Shown here: one piece after another, positions 34,001-46,000 of the stretch
Numbering within the stretch: the stretch's first letter is position 1
Layout of the letters: each line of letters opens with the position of its first letter
Assembly: GCA_963575745.1 (NCBI GenBank)
Contig: CAUYUJ010004736.1
Location: 227,001-291,000, forward strand
Reading direction: 5' to 3'
DNA: 64,000 bases
Origin: Prorocentrum cordatum
Taxonomy: Eukaryota > Sar > Dinophyceae > Prorocentrales > Prorocentraceae
Made by a program: the position numbers and the translations under genes
The notes under the pieces: model-generated
Seen by the model: the letters and a program-made list of their open reading frames with translations, nothing else
Databases searched by the model: none
Told to the model about the DNA's origin: nothing

Positions 34001-37000
34001 CGACCAGGGTCCCAGACCCCATCTGCCTGGGGCATTTTTCAAGCCAGATCGAGCTGTGAGAGTCCCTGGGCCCGAAAAGTGGCGCCCACGCCTAGTGTGA
34101 AAAAAATGCATCGCCTGGATCTGAGGGTGCCACCCTTTGGGTTGGTCGGAAACTTTTGGAGGATAGCGTGTCGCGCCGCTGGCTCTGGCCCACCGCGCCT
34201 CTGTGCGACACGCTATCCTGTTCTCGGCCTTCCAGCGTCAACGTCGCGAGCCTTTCTCAGCCTCGCGCCCCGCAGAGTGCAGCGACACGCCATCCGCGTG
34301 CAAGGGATCGCGCGTCGCCGGGGCTGCTGCCGCGACACGATATGCAACAGTTCCTGACCGTACCCATCACCAAGCCCACCAAACCACCCCAACCCATCCG
34401 AGGGCCCCAACCGGCCCTCCATTCCCAGCGGTGGGGCGCTGGGGAGCACTGAGAGAAAAACACGCGTGGCACCCGCCCCCCCCCCCCAAAAAAAAAACTC
34501 GAAATGTGGGTGTTCGGGTTGGGCTGAGGTGGTCTGGCAGGTGGTCCGTCCAGCTCAGACCTCCGTGCCGCGCTCCAGCCCAGGACGCTGGGGCACGCGC
34601 GCGAGCTGCTGCCCGTGGCAAGGCGGAGCGCGGCCGCGGCCATCCGGGCGCTGGAGGAGGTGAAGCAGTCGGAGGCCCTGCAGCTGCGGCGGCTGGAGGA
34701 CCTGCAGTGGCAATTCGCGGGGGGCCTCCTTTTTTGGAGCCTCCTGTGCTACAATTTGGACGTTCATGGGCACTGCGTTCTTGTCGCCTTTTGTTCACTC
34801 ATTGTTTCGCCGATCAGCGCGGGCCCAGTCCCCCCCCCACACCCCCGCCCCTCCAGACCAGATCTTGTCTGCCTTTTGCGGCTGCTTCTGGCGACTGGTC
34901 AGGATCCTTCTCCCCAGTCTGCTGGCGCGACTGGCAAAAGCATATCGACTAAGCACTGGCCAAGACCCGGACCTCCCCCCTCCCCCACCCAGAGCAACCC
35001 AGAGTAAAAAACGCATACCCAGAGTAAAACGTCGAAACCCAGAGTAAACCTGGCCAAACGTAAAAACGCATACTCCAAATCCCTTATTTATCGACCCCCC
35101 CTAAAAAACCGGAGGACCCCTCGACGGGGCGCCTTTATAAACAGGACCCCTAAGCTCCAATCCAAAGAAAGCGCCCTAATAAACCGGACCCCCCAGTTAC
35201 GAAAAAGGCGCCTTAAAAAGCCGGACCCCGGGGACGATGAATCAGGGATCTGGAGTTCCCAGATGAAAAAACACGCATACCCAGAGTAAAACGTAAAAAA
35301 TCACCCCGGCCAAACGTCGAAGCCCAGAGCAAACAAAAACGCATACCTTCCAGACCGTGGCGGCGCGCCGAGGGGGGCAATGTGCGGGGGCAGGCCTTCT
35401 CAAGGCTTCTCAGAAGCCCCCCGGCCTTCGGGGAAACCGCAGTCTCGGAGAGGGTTCCGAGCCTCTCGCCATCCGCCTGCTCGCCGACTTCCTTGCCGGC
35501 GCGCTGGCTGCGCTCGCTGCACGACGCTGCGCGGAGGAAAAACAGGCGAAGGCGCCGAGGTAAGGACCGCTTTGGGATCAGGAGGGGCTCGGGTTTTCGG
35601 GCCGCTCCGTGAGATGCATGTAGTGAAACCTGTGCTTGGCCTAGGCCCGCCGCGGCCAGAAAAGCCCCTTCGTTCCTTGTTATGCGCTCCTCATGGTAGC
35701 ACGATGACTGCAGGCCTCCCAGATGGGGTCCGAGTAGATGGGATCGGAGGATCGCGCCGCATCGCCGATGTATCGGCGATGCGGCTCGATGTGGAGCCAA
35801 AGTTTCTCCACTCCGACGTCGCTGATGCACCGCCGATGTTGACGATGCGTCGCCGATCCATCGGCGATGCATTGAAGAAGCCGCGCGAGCCTCCGCGCTC
35901 ATCTGCTCGGAGCCCATTTGCGAGGCCTCTAGTGCTGGCTCCTGCGAACCGATGCGAACCGACGTCAGTCGGCGCTGATCGACACCAAATCGAGGTAAGC
36001 TCGACGTGAACTGGCGCGTTCTCACCGATTACCGGACGCACGCTGATGCACTCTGAGGACGTGTGTGTTAATACAAGTGCAAAGTATCACGAAGTACGAC
36101 GCCCATTTATCTCCAGTGACGTACGCATCATGGCAATACACCCAGGCGAAGTTGAGTCCAGACGACCAGGCTTTTCGCCGCGATTTGGAGACCAGAGAAT
36201 ACTACCCAGGATGAAACAAGGTTTCAAACTAGTATCGCAACGTGTTTGTCACTGTTTTAACATAGTTGTCCTTCTCGTCTGTGTCGCGGTGCTTTGACGC
36301 CAATGTGTCGCCTGTATCCCTGCCTTGCGTCAAACTTCTGGTGGCCTTCTAGCGTGAAACTCAAAGTCAGCGCCCGCCCGCGTCGACTCGATGTCCTGAC
36401 GCGCTTGCGTATGGTTTAGGTGCCAGTTTCGCCCTGGCGCGTCTGCTGGGGCGCGGAGGCCCCGGGAGGGCTTCAGCCCGCGGAGGATCCCCGGGACTCC
36501 GAGGCACGCGGGAGGGTCGCAGCATGAAAGAGCGAGCGGCGAGGCAACCGTGACTCGTCGCCGAGGCTCGAGCCAACATGACTCGGCGGTGAGCGAGGGG
36601 GGGAAGTGAGGAGGAGAAGGCCTTCTCAGAAGGCGGCGGGACTTCTCAGAAGCCCTCCTCTGGCCTTCTGGGAAGTCTGCTGCATCTTCGGGGGAGGCTC
36701 GGAAAGCTTCTCGGACGGCCGGGGAACTTCCGAGCCTTCTGGGGCGGCCCGCCCCTGCTCATTGCCCCCCCTCGCTCGCCGCCCCAGGACAGCGGCGGGA
36801 AGGGGAACCGGGCGGGAGGAGCGGGAGGAGGATCGAAGGAGCGTGGGCGAGCGTCAGGCACGGAGCAGGGGAGGGGTCGGCGGCGGGCGAGGGGGGAGGG
36901 AATAAATCAGGAGGAGAAGGCCTTCCTAGAAGGACCTTCTCCTTTGCACTTTCCTCCCAAAGGGGAAGGAGAAAGGAGAAGGCCTTCCCAGAAGGAGAAG

Positions 37001-40000
37001 GATAAGGAAAAAGGAGTAGGAGAAGGAGACGGCCTTCCCAGAAGGCGGCGGGACCTATCAGAAGCCCCCGCGCTTTCTGAGAAGTGTTTTGGTGTCTTCG
37101 CGGAAGGCCTCGAATTATGATGTTCCAATCTACTCTAGCTTTGATCGCCAAAAAAAATGTCGAGCACCACGAAAGAACCGAAACTGGAGGGCTTTCGCGT
37201 GTCGGGCCCTGGGAGGCGACACTCGTTCAACATTGCTTCGATATTGGTTTGGGTGCTCGAAACTATTTCTGGGATGTGGTCCTTAAGTGCGATGGGAGCA
37301 ACATAAGCTTATAACACTTCTCGGAAGGCCGGGGGTCTTTCGAGTCTTCTTAGAGAAGGCCCGCCCACTCTCGCTTCCTTCCTTCCCCCCCGGGCTTGCC
37401 CCCGAAGGGGAGGTCAAGCCACGGGGTTTGAGCCTGGAGGTTCGACCTTAAGTTTGCGACGGACAGGAGGGATGAGGGAGGAGGAGGAGAAGGAGGAGGA
37501 GGGAGGAGGAGGGAGGAGGGAGGAGAAGGGAGGAGAAGGGAGGAGAAGGGGGGAGGGCGGAAGAGGGTGGAGGGGGCAGCGGCCCCAGGGCGGGGGTGCA
37601 CGAGGGGATAGGCCAGGGGACGATGCACAGAGGAGCCCAGGCAAGCAGACGGGGCAAGCCGTCTGAGGCCGTCTGAGGCATCCCCACACACTGGGCGCGA
37701 CGGGGCTCGCGAAAGCATCCTGGCGGCTCCCGCCTTGGGGGGTGCTGGAGCCAGCGCCTCGCTGGAGGCGTCCTCACAGTCTGCTCCGAGAAGCAGAGGG
37801 GTCCAAGCAAGCAGCCAGGCATCCCGACCGAGACATGCCCAACACCTGGGCGCGGACGGGCCCGTGGAAGCGTCCGGGCGGCTCCCCCCGTCGGGAGTGC
37901 TGAGACCAGCGCCTCGCTCGAGACATCCTCAGTGAGTGGTCGCGAAGGCTTATGAGGGTGAGTCTGGGTGCGAGTGAGTCAGAGTGAGAGTGAATCTCAG
38001 TACGAGTGAGTCTGAGTGCGAGTGAGTCTGAGCGTGAGTGAGAGTGGGTCTTAGTGCGAGTGGGTCTGACTTTGAGTAAGTCTGAGTACGGGCATGTCGA
38101 TGAGGAAGTCTGAGTACGAGTGAGTCTGAGTGGCCGAGGAAGAAGGGAACGAGGAGGAGGAGGAGGAGGAGGAGGAGGAAGGTGCTCCAGGAGTCGGAGC
38201 CGTCTAAGTAAGAACCCCCATCTCAGGATAGTGTGAACATGGAACGTGGAGGACATACGAGGCTCCCATAACAGGGTCCATTTTGACCCGATCGGTCCGA
38301 ATTGATACCGAAGCCGGCCGCCCCGATCCGATTCGATCCTGGCATTTCGGCGGTCCGATGCGGCCCGATGTCTGTGGGGCGCTGCGGCGCATCCTGGCGC
38401 AGCCGATCCGGTTCGACGTCGCCTCCGAGCCGATGCGGCCCGATCCGACGCGCGTTCCGATCCGATCCAGGTTTCCTGATTCGATGCCGAACGCTTGTCC
38501 ATGAGCTGCTCGTGCAGGATGCGGATCCAGAAAGTAGCGGGGGTCGTGCCCACGCGGCGGCGCCCAGGGTGATGATTCGAAAAATTGCCCCCCCCCCCGA
38601 CCGCGAAGCTACATGTTCGTCGTTCCCTTCCGCCCTCTTCGGGCGCGCGCCTGGACAGTCGACGGGCCAGACGCAGCCGAAGCGAAGCGGAAGCCGAAGA
38701 TTCGGGAACTAGTCAATCACTCTCCCCCATTATTTTGCGAATCGTCATCTTGCAATACCGGAGAGGACCTGCCCAGCGTCGCGGAGTACCTGGCGCGCCT
38801 GGGCAACCAGCTGGACGCGCTCGCCGCCGAGCTCCGGGAGCTCCCCGCCTCCGCCGTGGTCATGCTGGCGGCGGTGACCCGCCGTGGAGGGAGCGGGTTT
38901 CTCGAGGCCCTCCCCGGGGGCCCGCCATGGGCCCCGGGGCTGCCAAGAGTCGACTCGGGGATGAAGATTTGATCTTGGAAAGAGCGCGTTCTGAGGTCGC
39001 TTGGAGGGGGGGGGAAACCAGATCCCCCCCCCCCCCTGGATGGAGGGGGGGGGTTCGAACCCCCCCCCGTGACCGGGGGGGCGGGGTGGGGGGTTCGCAC
39101 CCCCCCTTTCCCCCCCCCTCCCTCCTCTGCGTCCCCTCTCCTCGGGCCGGCGCTTGTGTCGGCGGCGGCTGGCGACGGCGGCGGGGACGACGATTTCCAT
39201 TTCTGGGCCGGCGCCGGTGCCAGCGGCGGCGGGCGGCGGTGGCGGGGAGCGTCGACGAGGACGACGGTGGTTTGTGGTGGTGGTGGCGGTGGTGATGGTG
39301 GCTTGTGGTGGTTTGTGGTGGTGGTGGTGGGTTACGCTGCTGGTAGTGGTGGTGGTTGTGGCGGTGGTGGTGGTGTGGTAGATTGTGGTGGTGGTGGTAG
39401 TGGTGGTGGGTTTTCGTGGTGGTGGTGGTGGTGATGGTGAGTTGTGGTTGTGGTTGTGGTTGTGGTGGTGGCTGTGGTGGTGGTGGTTGTGTGTTGCTGT
39501 TGATGGTGGTGGTGGTGGGTTGAGGCGGTGGTAGTGGTGGTAGTGGTGGCAGTGGTGGTGGTAGTGGTGGTAAGTGTCGCTGCGTCGGAGCGGGGGGGGG
39601 TTCGGGAGGGGGGGGGGTTTTGGGGGGAGGGGAGTCCCTTTGGTTTTGATCGACGGCGCCGAGTGTGGGGGGGGGGGGGGGGGGGCGCCCCTGGTTCGAA
39701 ACGCGCCGCCGAATGTTCCCCAGGCAAGAGCCCGTGAAACGCGTTCTCTCTGATCTTGGAACGATTCGAAAGATGTGCGCAGGACCCGCTTCCTCCATTT
39801 GGGGCCGGATTTTGGCCTCCACGGAGCCCAGGGCCGTCAAAGAAGGTATCTTGGCGAAGGACCCAACCATATGCAGTTGTGAATACCGCGTTGTGGTTAC
39901 GTACCGTTTTCGGTGGAGCTCCTGATGAGGGCACGAAGCACGTGGGGAGTGTGCCGTAATGGTGGTCGTGTGAATCGCATGCGAGTGTTATTGGGGCCTT

Positions 40001-43000
40001 CGGTGGTGCTCCCTCTGGGGCCACGAAATGTACAAAGGGTGTGCCGAAATGGGCCCAAGGCCCGCATGCGAACGTCGACAATGAAGCCTTCGGTGCACGC
40101 GGCCGCGGCCAATGGAGCCTTCAGTGGAGCTCCTCATGGGGCTACGAAGAGCTATCTATCTATATATCTCTATATATATGTATATATAATGGGTGGGGGG
40201 GGGACATGCGGCCGCGGCCACTGGGGTCTTCGGTGGGGCCCCCTTTATGGGGCTACGAAGCGCTGTTTTGGATAGGGGAGACGCATGCGGCGCGGCCACT
40301 GGGGCTTTTTGTGGAGCTGCGCACGGGGCCACGCAGCGTTGCATTGGGCGGGGGAGACGCATGTGAACCCTCCCTGGGCATGAACAAAAAAGCATGTCCT
40401 CATCGGATCCCCGAGCCTGGAACCCAGAAGCCGGAAACTGGAACCCGGAACCCGGGAACTGCAACTCGAAACCCGGAACTTGGAACCCGGAACCCGGAAC
40501 CCAGAACCCGGAACCCAGAACCCAGAACCCAGCACCCCAGAACACGGCACCAGGAACCCGGAACGCAGCACCCGGAATTTGGAACCCGAATTCGGAACCC
40601 GGAATGTGGAATCCGGAATCCGGTATTTGGAACCCGGATTCCGGAATTCGGAACCCCGAACTCGGAACCTGAACCAGGAACTGGGAACCCCGACCGCGGA
40701 ACCCAGAACCCCGAATTTGGAACCCGGACCCGGAACCTGTAATTCGGAATCTAGAACCCGGAATCCGGAGTTTGGAACCAGGTTTTCGAGATAAGCATTC
40801 GATTTGCACGTTAGGGCTAGAGGACTTGGTAAGATTTAGGGTGTTCGGGTGAAGGGTGGGGTGTTAGGTCTAGCGCGTTGGGGTAGGGTGGTGGGATTAT
40901 AAGGGTTAGAGTTGCGGTGGGTTTATCGTCAGAGTGTTAGGGTTAGGGGCGAAAGTCAGGGACTTAGGGTTAACTAGGGTTTTAGGGCTAGGTGTTAGAA
41001 GTAATTCGGGCTCGGGTATTTGGGTCAGGGTGTTAGGATAATAGTGTAAGGATTAGGGGGGGTAGTGTTAGGGTGTTACGGTTGGGTTTCGGGCGTTACG
41101 TTTGTCTTGCTAGGGTTCGGGTGTTAGGGTTACGGTGTGAATGGGAGCAAGCGGTTTAATAAAACGCCCCCCCCCGGTGGGCCTCAAAATACATGAGTTG
41201 GGCAAGTTAATAAAATCCAGACGCCAGAACTCATGTGTTCATCGTCTGCCCCCCTGGCAATTTTTCTGCAGTCGCCGTCGTCGTCGTTGTCGACTACAGC
41301 GGGCCTACGCATCACCCCCCACCCCCCCATGGGGGGGGCATCCGCAGTGCGTCGTCGTCGTCGTCGTCGCCCGCCGACGTCGTCCGCCGTCGTCCCCGTC
41401 TTCGTCCTTATCCTCGTCCTCGTCGTCGTCGTCGCCGTCGTCGACTACAGCGGGCCTGCGCAGCTGCACCCCTCCCTCGCCCCAGAGCCACGAAACGCTG
41501 TACTAGGTGGCGCGGGACGCATGTGAACACAGCCATTGGGGCCTTCGGTGGAGCTCCGTATGGGTTCACGAGACGCCGTACTAGGTGGAGCGGGACGCAT
41601 GTGAACACAGCACCTGGGGCCCCGCCAGTGGAGCTTCCTGTGGGGCCACGAAGCGCCGTAGTGGGTGGCGTGGGACGCATGTGAACACAAACGATAGCGC
41701 CTTGGGTGGAGCTCCCTATCGGACCACAAAGCGCCATACTGTGTGGTGCGGGACGCATGTGAACACAGCCAGCGGGGCCCTCCGTCAAAATCCACCGTTT
41801 CAGGTTCTGGAATCACCTGGAACCGTTCCGGGGTGATTCTATAAGCTTGACACTGACCGTGTCAGGTTCCAGAATCACCCTGGAACCGTTCCGGTGTGAA
41901 AACCCATCTGGACCCATTTTGAGCTCCTCCCAGAAGGCTTCTGTCAGCTCCTTCCTGGGCTCCTGTAAGAAGCCCTTGTTGGGCTCCTTACAGAAGCCCT
42001 TATTGGGCTCCTTACAGAAGCCCTTATTCGCCTCCTTACAGAAGCCCTCATTGTGCTCCTTACAGAGGCCCTTATTGTGCTCCTTACAGAAGCCCTCACT
42101 GGGCTCCTTACAGAAGCCCTTATTGGGCTCCTTGCAGAAGCCTTCACTGGGCTCCTCACTGGGCTCCTTACAGAAGCCCTCACTGGGCTCCTTGCAGAAG
42201 CCCTCACTGGGCTCCTTACAGAAGCCCTGATTGGGCTCCTCACAGAAGCCACCAAGAGAGCCGTTTAGCGTCGGGAGAGGGTTCCAGATGGATTTTCACA
42301 CTGGAACGGTTCCGGGGTGAAAATCGATTTGGGACCTCTCGACGCTGCGCAGGAGGGCCCAGCCGCGAAAAACAAGCCCCCCAATAAAAGATTTCATTTG
42401 GAACATGGCTATTTTGGGATCTCGGGTACCCCCCCCCATCCCCGACAGAGCCGTTTTGCGTCGGGAGGGGGTCAGATAGATTTTCACCCTGGAGCGGTTC
42501 CGGGGTGAAAATGCATTTGAAACCTCCCGACGCTGCGCGGGAGGGCCCAGCCGCGAAAAACAAGCCCCCCAATAAGAGATTTCATTTGGAAAATGGCCAT
42601 CTTGGGAGCTCGGGTACACCCGCCCCATCCGCGACAAAGCCGTTTTGCGTCGGGAGAGGGTCCCAGATGGATTTTCACCCTGGAACGGTTCTGGGGTGAA
42701 AATCCATTTGGGACCTCCCGACGCTGCGCGGCAGAGCCAAGCCGCGAAAAACAAGCCCCCTTAAATATGATATTCCATTTGGAAAATCGTCATTTTGGGA
42801 GCTCGGGTACACCCCCCCCCATCCCCGACAGAGCCGTTTTGCGTCGGGAGAGGGTTCCAGATGGATTTTCACCCTGGAACGGTTCCTGGGTGAAAATCCA
42901 TCTGGAACCTCCCGACGCTACGCTGGAAGGCCCAGCCGCGAAAAACAAGCCCCCCCCCCCCAATAAGAGATTTCATTGGAAAATGACCATTTTGACAGCT

Positions 43001-46000
43001 CGGTACACCCCCCCCTCCCCGACAGAGCCGTTTGCGTTGGGAGAGGGTTCCAGATGGATTTTCACCCTGGAACGGTTCCGGGGTGAAAATCCATCTGGGA
43101 CCTCCCGACGCTGCGCGAGAGCCCAGCCGCGAGCCCCCCAATAGAGATTTCATTTGGAAAATTGCCATTTTGGGAGCTCGGGTACACCCCCCCCCATCCC
43201 CGACAGAGCCGTTTTGCGTCGGGAGAGGTTCCAGATGGATTTTCACCCTGGAACGGTTCCGGGGTGAAAATCCATCTGGGACCTCCCGACGCTGCGCGGG
43301 AGAGCCCAGCCGCGAAAAACAAGCTCCCCAATAAGAGATTTCATGTGGAAAATTACCATTTTGGAGCTCGGGTACACCCCCCCCCATCCCCGACAGAGCC
43401 GCTTTGCGTCGGGAGAGGGTTCCAGATGGATTTTCACCCTGGAACGGTTCCGGGGTGAAAATCCATCTGGGACCTCCCGACGCTGCGCGGCAGAGCCCAG
43501 CCGCGAAAAACAAGCTCCCCAAAAAGAGATTTCATTTGGAAAATGGCCATTTTGGGAGCTCGGGTACCCCCCCCCATCCCCGACAGAGCCGTTTTGCGTC
43601 GGGAGGGGGTTCCAGATGGATTTTCACCCTGGAACGGTTCCGGGGTGAAAATCCATCTGGGACCTCCCGACGCTGCGCGGGAGGGCCCAGCCGCGAAAAC
43701 CAAGCCCTTCAATACAATATTTCATTTGGAACATGGCCAGTTTGGGAGCTCGGGTACACCCACCCCATCCCCGACAGAGCCGTTTTGCGTCGGGAGAGGG
43801 TTCCAGATGGATTTTCACCCTGGAACGGTTCCGGGGTGGGATTCCATCTGGAACCTCCCGACGCTACGCGGGAGGGCCCAGCCGCGAAAAACAAGCCCCC
43901 CAATAAGAGATTTCATTTGGAAAATTGTAATTTGGGGAGCTCGGGTACACCCACCCCATCCCCGACAGAGCCGTTTTGCGTCGGGAGAGGGTCCCAGATG
44001 GATTTTCACCCTGGAACGGTTCCGGGGTGAAAATCTATTTGGGACCTCCCGACGCTGCGCGGGAGGGCCCAGCCGCGAAAAACAAGCCCTTCAATAATAG
44101 ATTTCATTTGGAAAACGGCCATTTTGGGAGCTCGGGTACACGCCCCCCTCCCTCCCCGACAGAGCCGTTTCGCGTCGGGAGGGGGTTCCAGGTGGATTTT
44201 CACACTGGAACGGTTCCGGGGTGAACATCCATTTGGGACCTCCCGACGCTGCGCGGCAGAGCCAAGCCGCGAAAAACAAGCCCCCCAATCAGAGATCTCA
44301 TATGGAAAATGATAATTTTGGATGCTCGGGTACACCCCCTCCCCGACAGAGCCGTTTTGCGTCGGGAGAGGGTCCCAGATGGATTTTCACTCTGGAACGG
44401 TTCCGGGGAGAAAATCTATTTGGGACCTCCCGACGCTGCAGAGCCCAGCCGCGAAAAACAAGCCCCCCAATAAGAGATTTCATTTGGAAAATTGCAATTT
44501 GGGGAGCTCGTGTACACCCACCCCATCCCCGACAAAGCCGTTTTGCGTCGGGAGAGGGTTCCAGATGGATTTTCACCCTGGAACGGTTCCGGGGTGAAAA
44601 TCCATTTGGGACCTCCCGACGCTACGCGGGAGGGCCCAGCCGCGAAAAACAAGCTCTCCAACAACAGATTTCATTTGGAAAATTGCCATTTTGGGAGCTC
44701 GGGTACACCCCCCCCATCCCCGACAAAGCCGCTCTGCGTCGGGAGGGGGTTCCAGATGGATTTTCACACTGGAACGGTTCCGGGGTGAAAATCCATCTGG
44801 GATCTCCCGACGCTGCGCGGCAGAGCCCAGTTGCGAAAAACAAGCTCCTCAATATGAGATTTCATTTGGGAGCTCGGGTACCCCCCCATCCCCGACAGAG
44901 CCGTTTTGCGTCGGGAGGGGGTTTCAAATCTATTTTCACACTGGAACGGTTCCGGGGTGAAAATCCATCTGGGACCTCCCGACGCTGCGCGGGAGGGCCC
45001 AGCCGCGAAAAACAAGCCCCCTCAATAAGAGATTTCATTTGGAAAATTGCCATTTTGGGAGCTCGGGTACACCCCCCCTCCCCGACAGAGCCGTTTTGCG
45101 TCGGGAGAGGGTCCCAGATGGATTTTCACCCTGGAACGGTTCCGGGGTGAAAATCCATTTGGGACCTCCCGACGCTGCGCGGGAGGGCCCAGCCGCGAAA
45201 AACAAGCTCTCCAACAACAGATTTCATTTGGAAAATTCCCATTTGGGGAGCTCGGGTACACCCCCCGCCATCCCCGACAGAGCCGTTCTGCGTCGGGAGG
45301 GGGTTCCAGATGGATTTTCACACTGGAACGGTTCCGGGGTGAAAATCCATTTGGGACCTCCCGACGCTGCGCGGCAGAGCCCAGCTGCGAAAAACAAGCT
45401 CCCCAATATGAGATTTCATTTGGAAAATTGCCATTTTGGGAGCTCGGGTGCACCCCCCCGTCCCCGACAGAGCCGTTCTGCGTCGGGAGAGGGTCCCAGA
45501 TGGATTTTCACCCTGGAACGGTTCCGGGGTGAAAATCCATGTGGGACCTCCCGACGCTGCGCGGCCGAGCCCAGCCGCGAAAAACAAGCTCCCAATGAGA
45601 GATCTCATTTGGAAAATTGCCATTTTGGAAGCTCGGGTACACCACCCCCCATCCCCGGCAGAGCCGTTTTGCGTCGGGAAGTGGTTCCAGATGGATTTTC
45701 ACCCTGGAACGGTTCTGGGGTGAAAATCCATTTGGAACCTCCCGACGCTGCGCGGGAGGGCCCAGCCGCGAAAAACAAGCCCCCTCAATAAGAGATCTCA
45801 TTTGGAAAATTGTCATTTTGGGAGCTCGGGTACACCCCCCCCCCTCCCATCCCCGACAGAGCCTTTTTTTGCGTCGGGAGAGGGTTCCAGATGGATTTTC
45901 ATCCTGGAACGGTTCCGGGGTGAAAATCCATCTGGGACCTCCCGACGCTGCGCGGGAGGGCCCAGCCGCGAAAAACAAGCTCCCCAATAAGAGATTTCAT

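Noticed and set aside
37448-37822. Pro/Ser-rich minus-strand frames at 37.4-37.8 kb
   Set aside because: They read through a GGA repeat, with no conserved character outside it.
40041-40794. NPEPGTRNPE-type repeated peptide
   Set aside because: Translation of the degenerate GGAACCC heptamer. All frames are similar.
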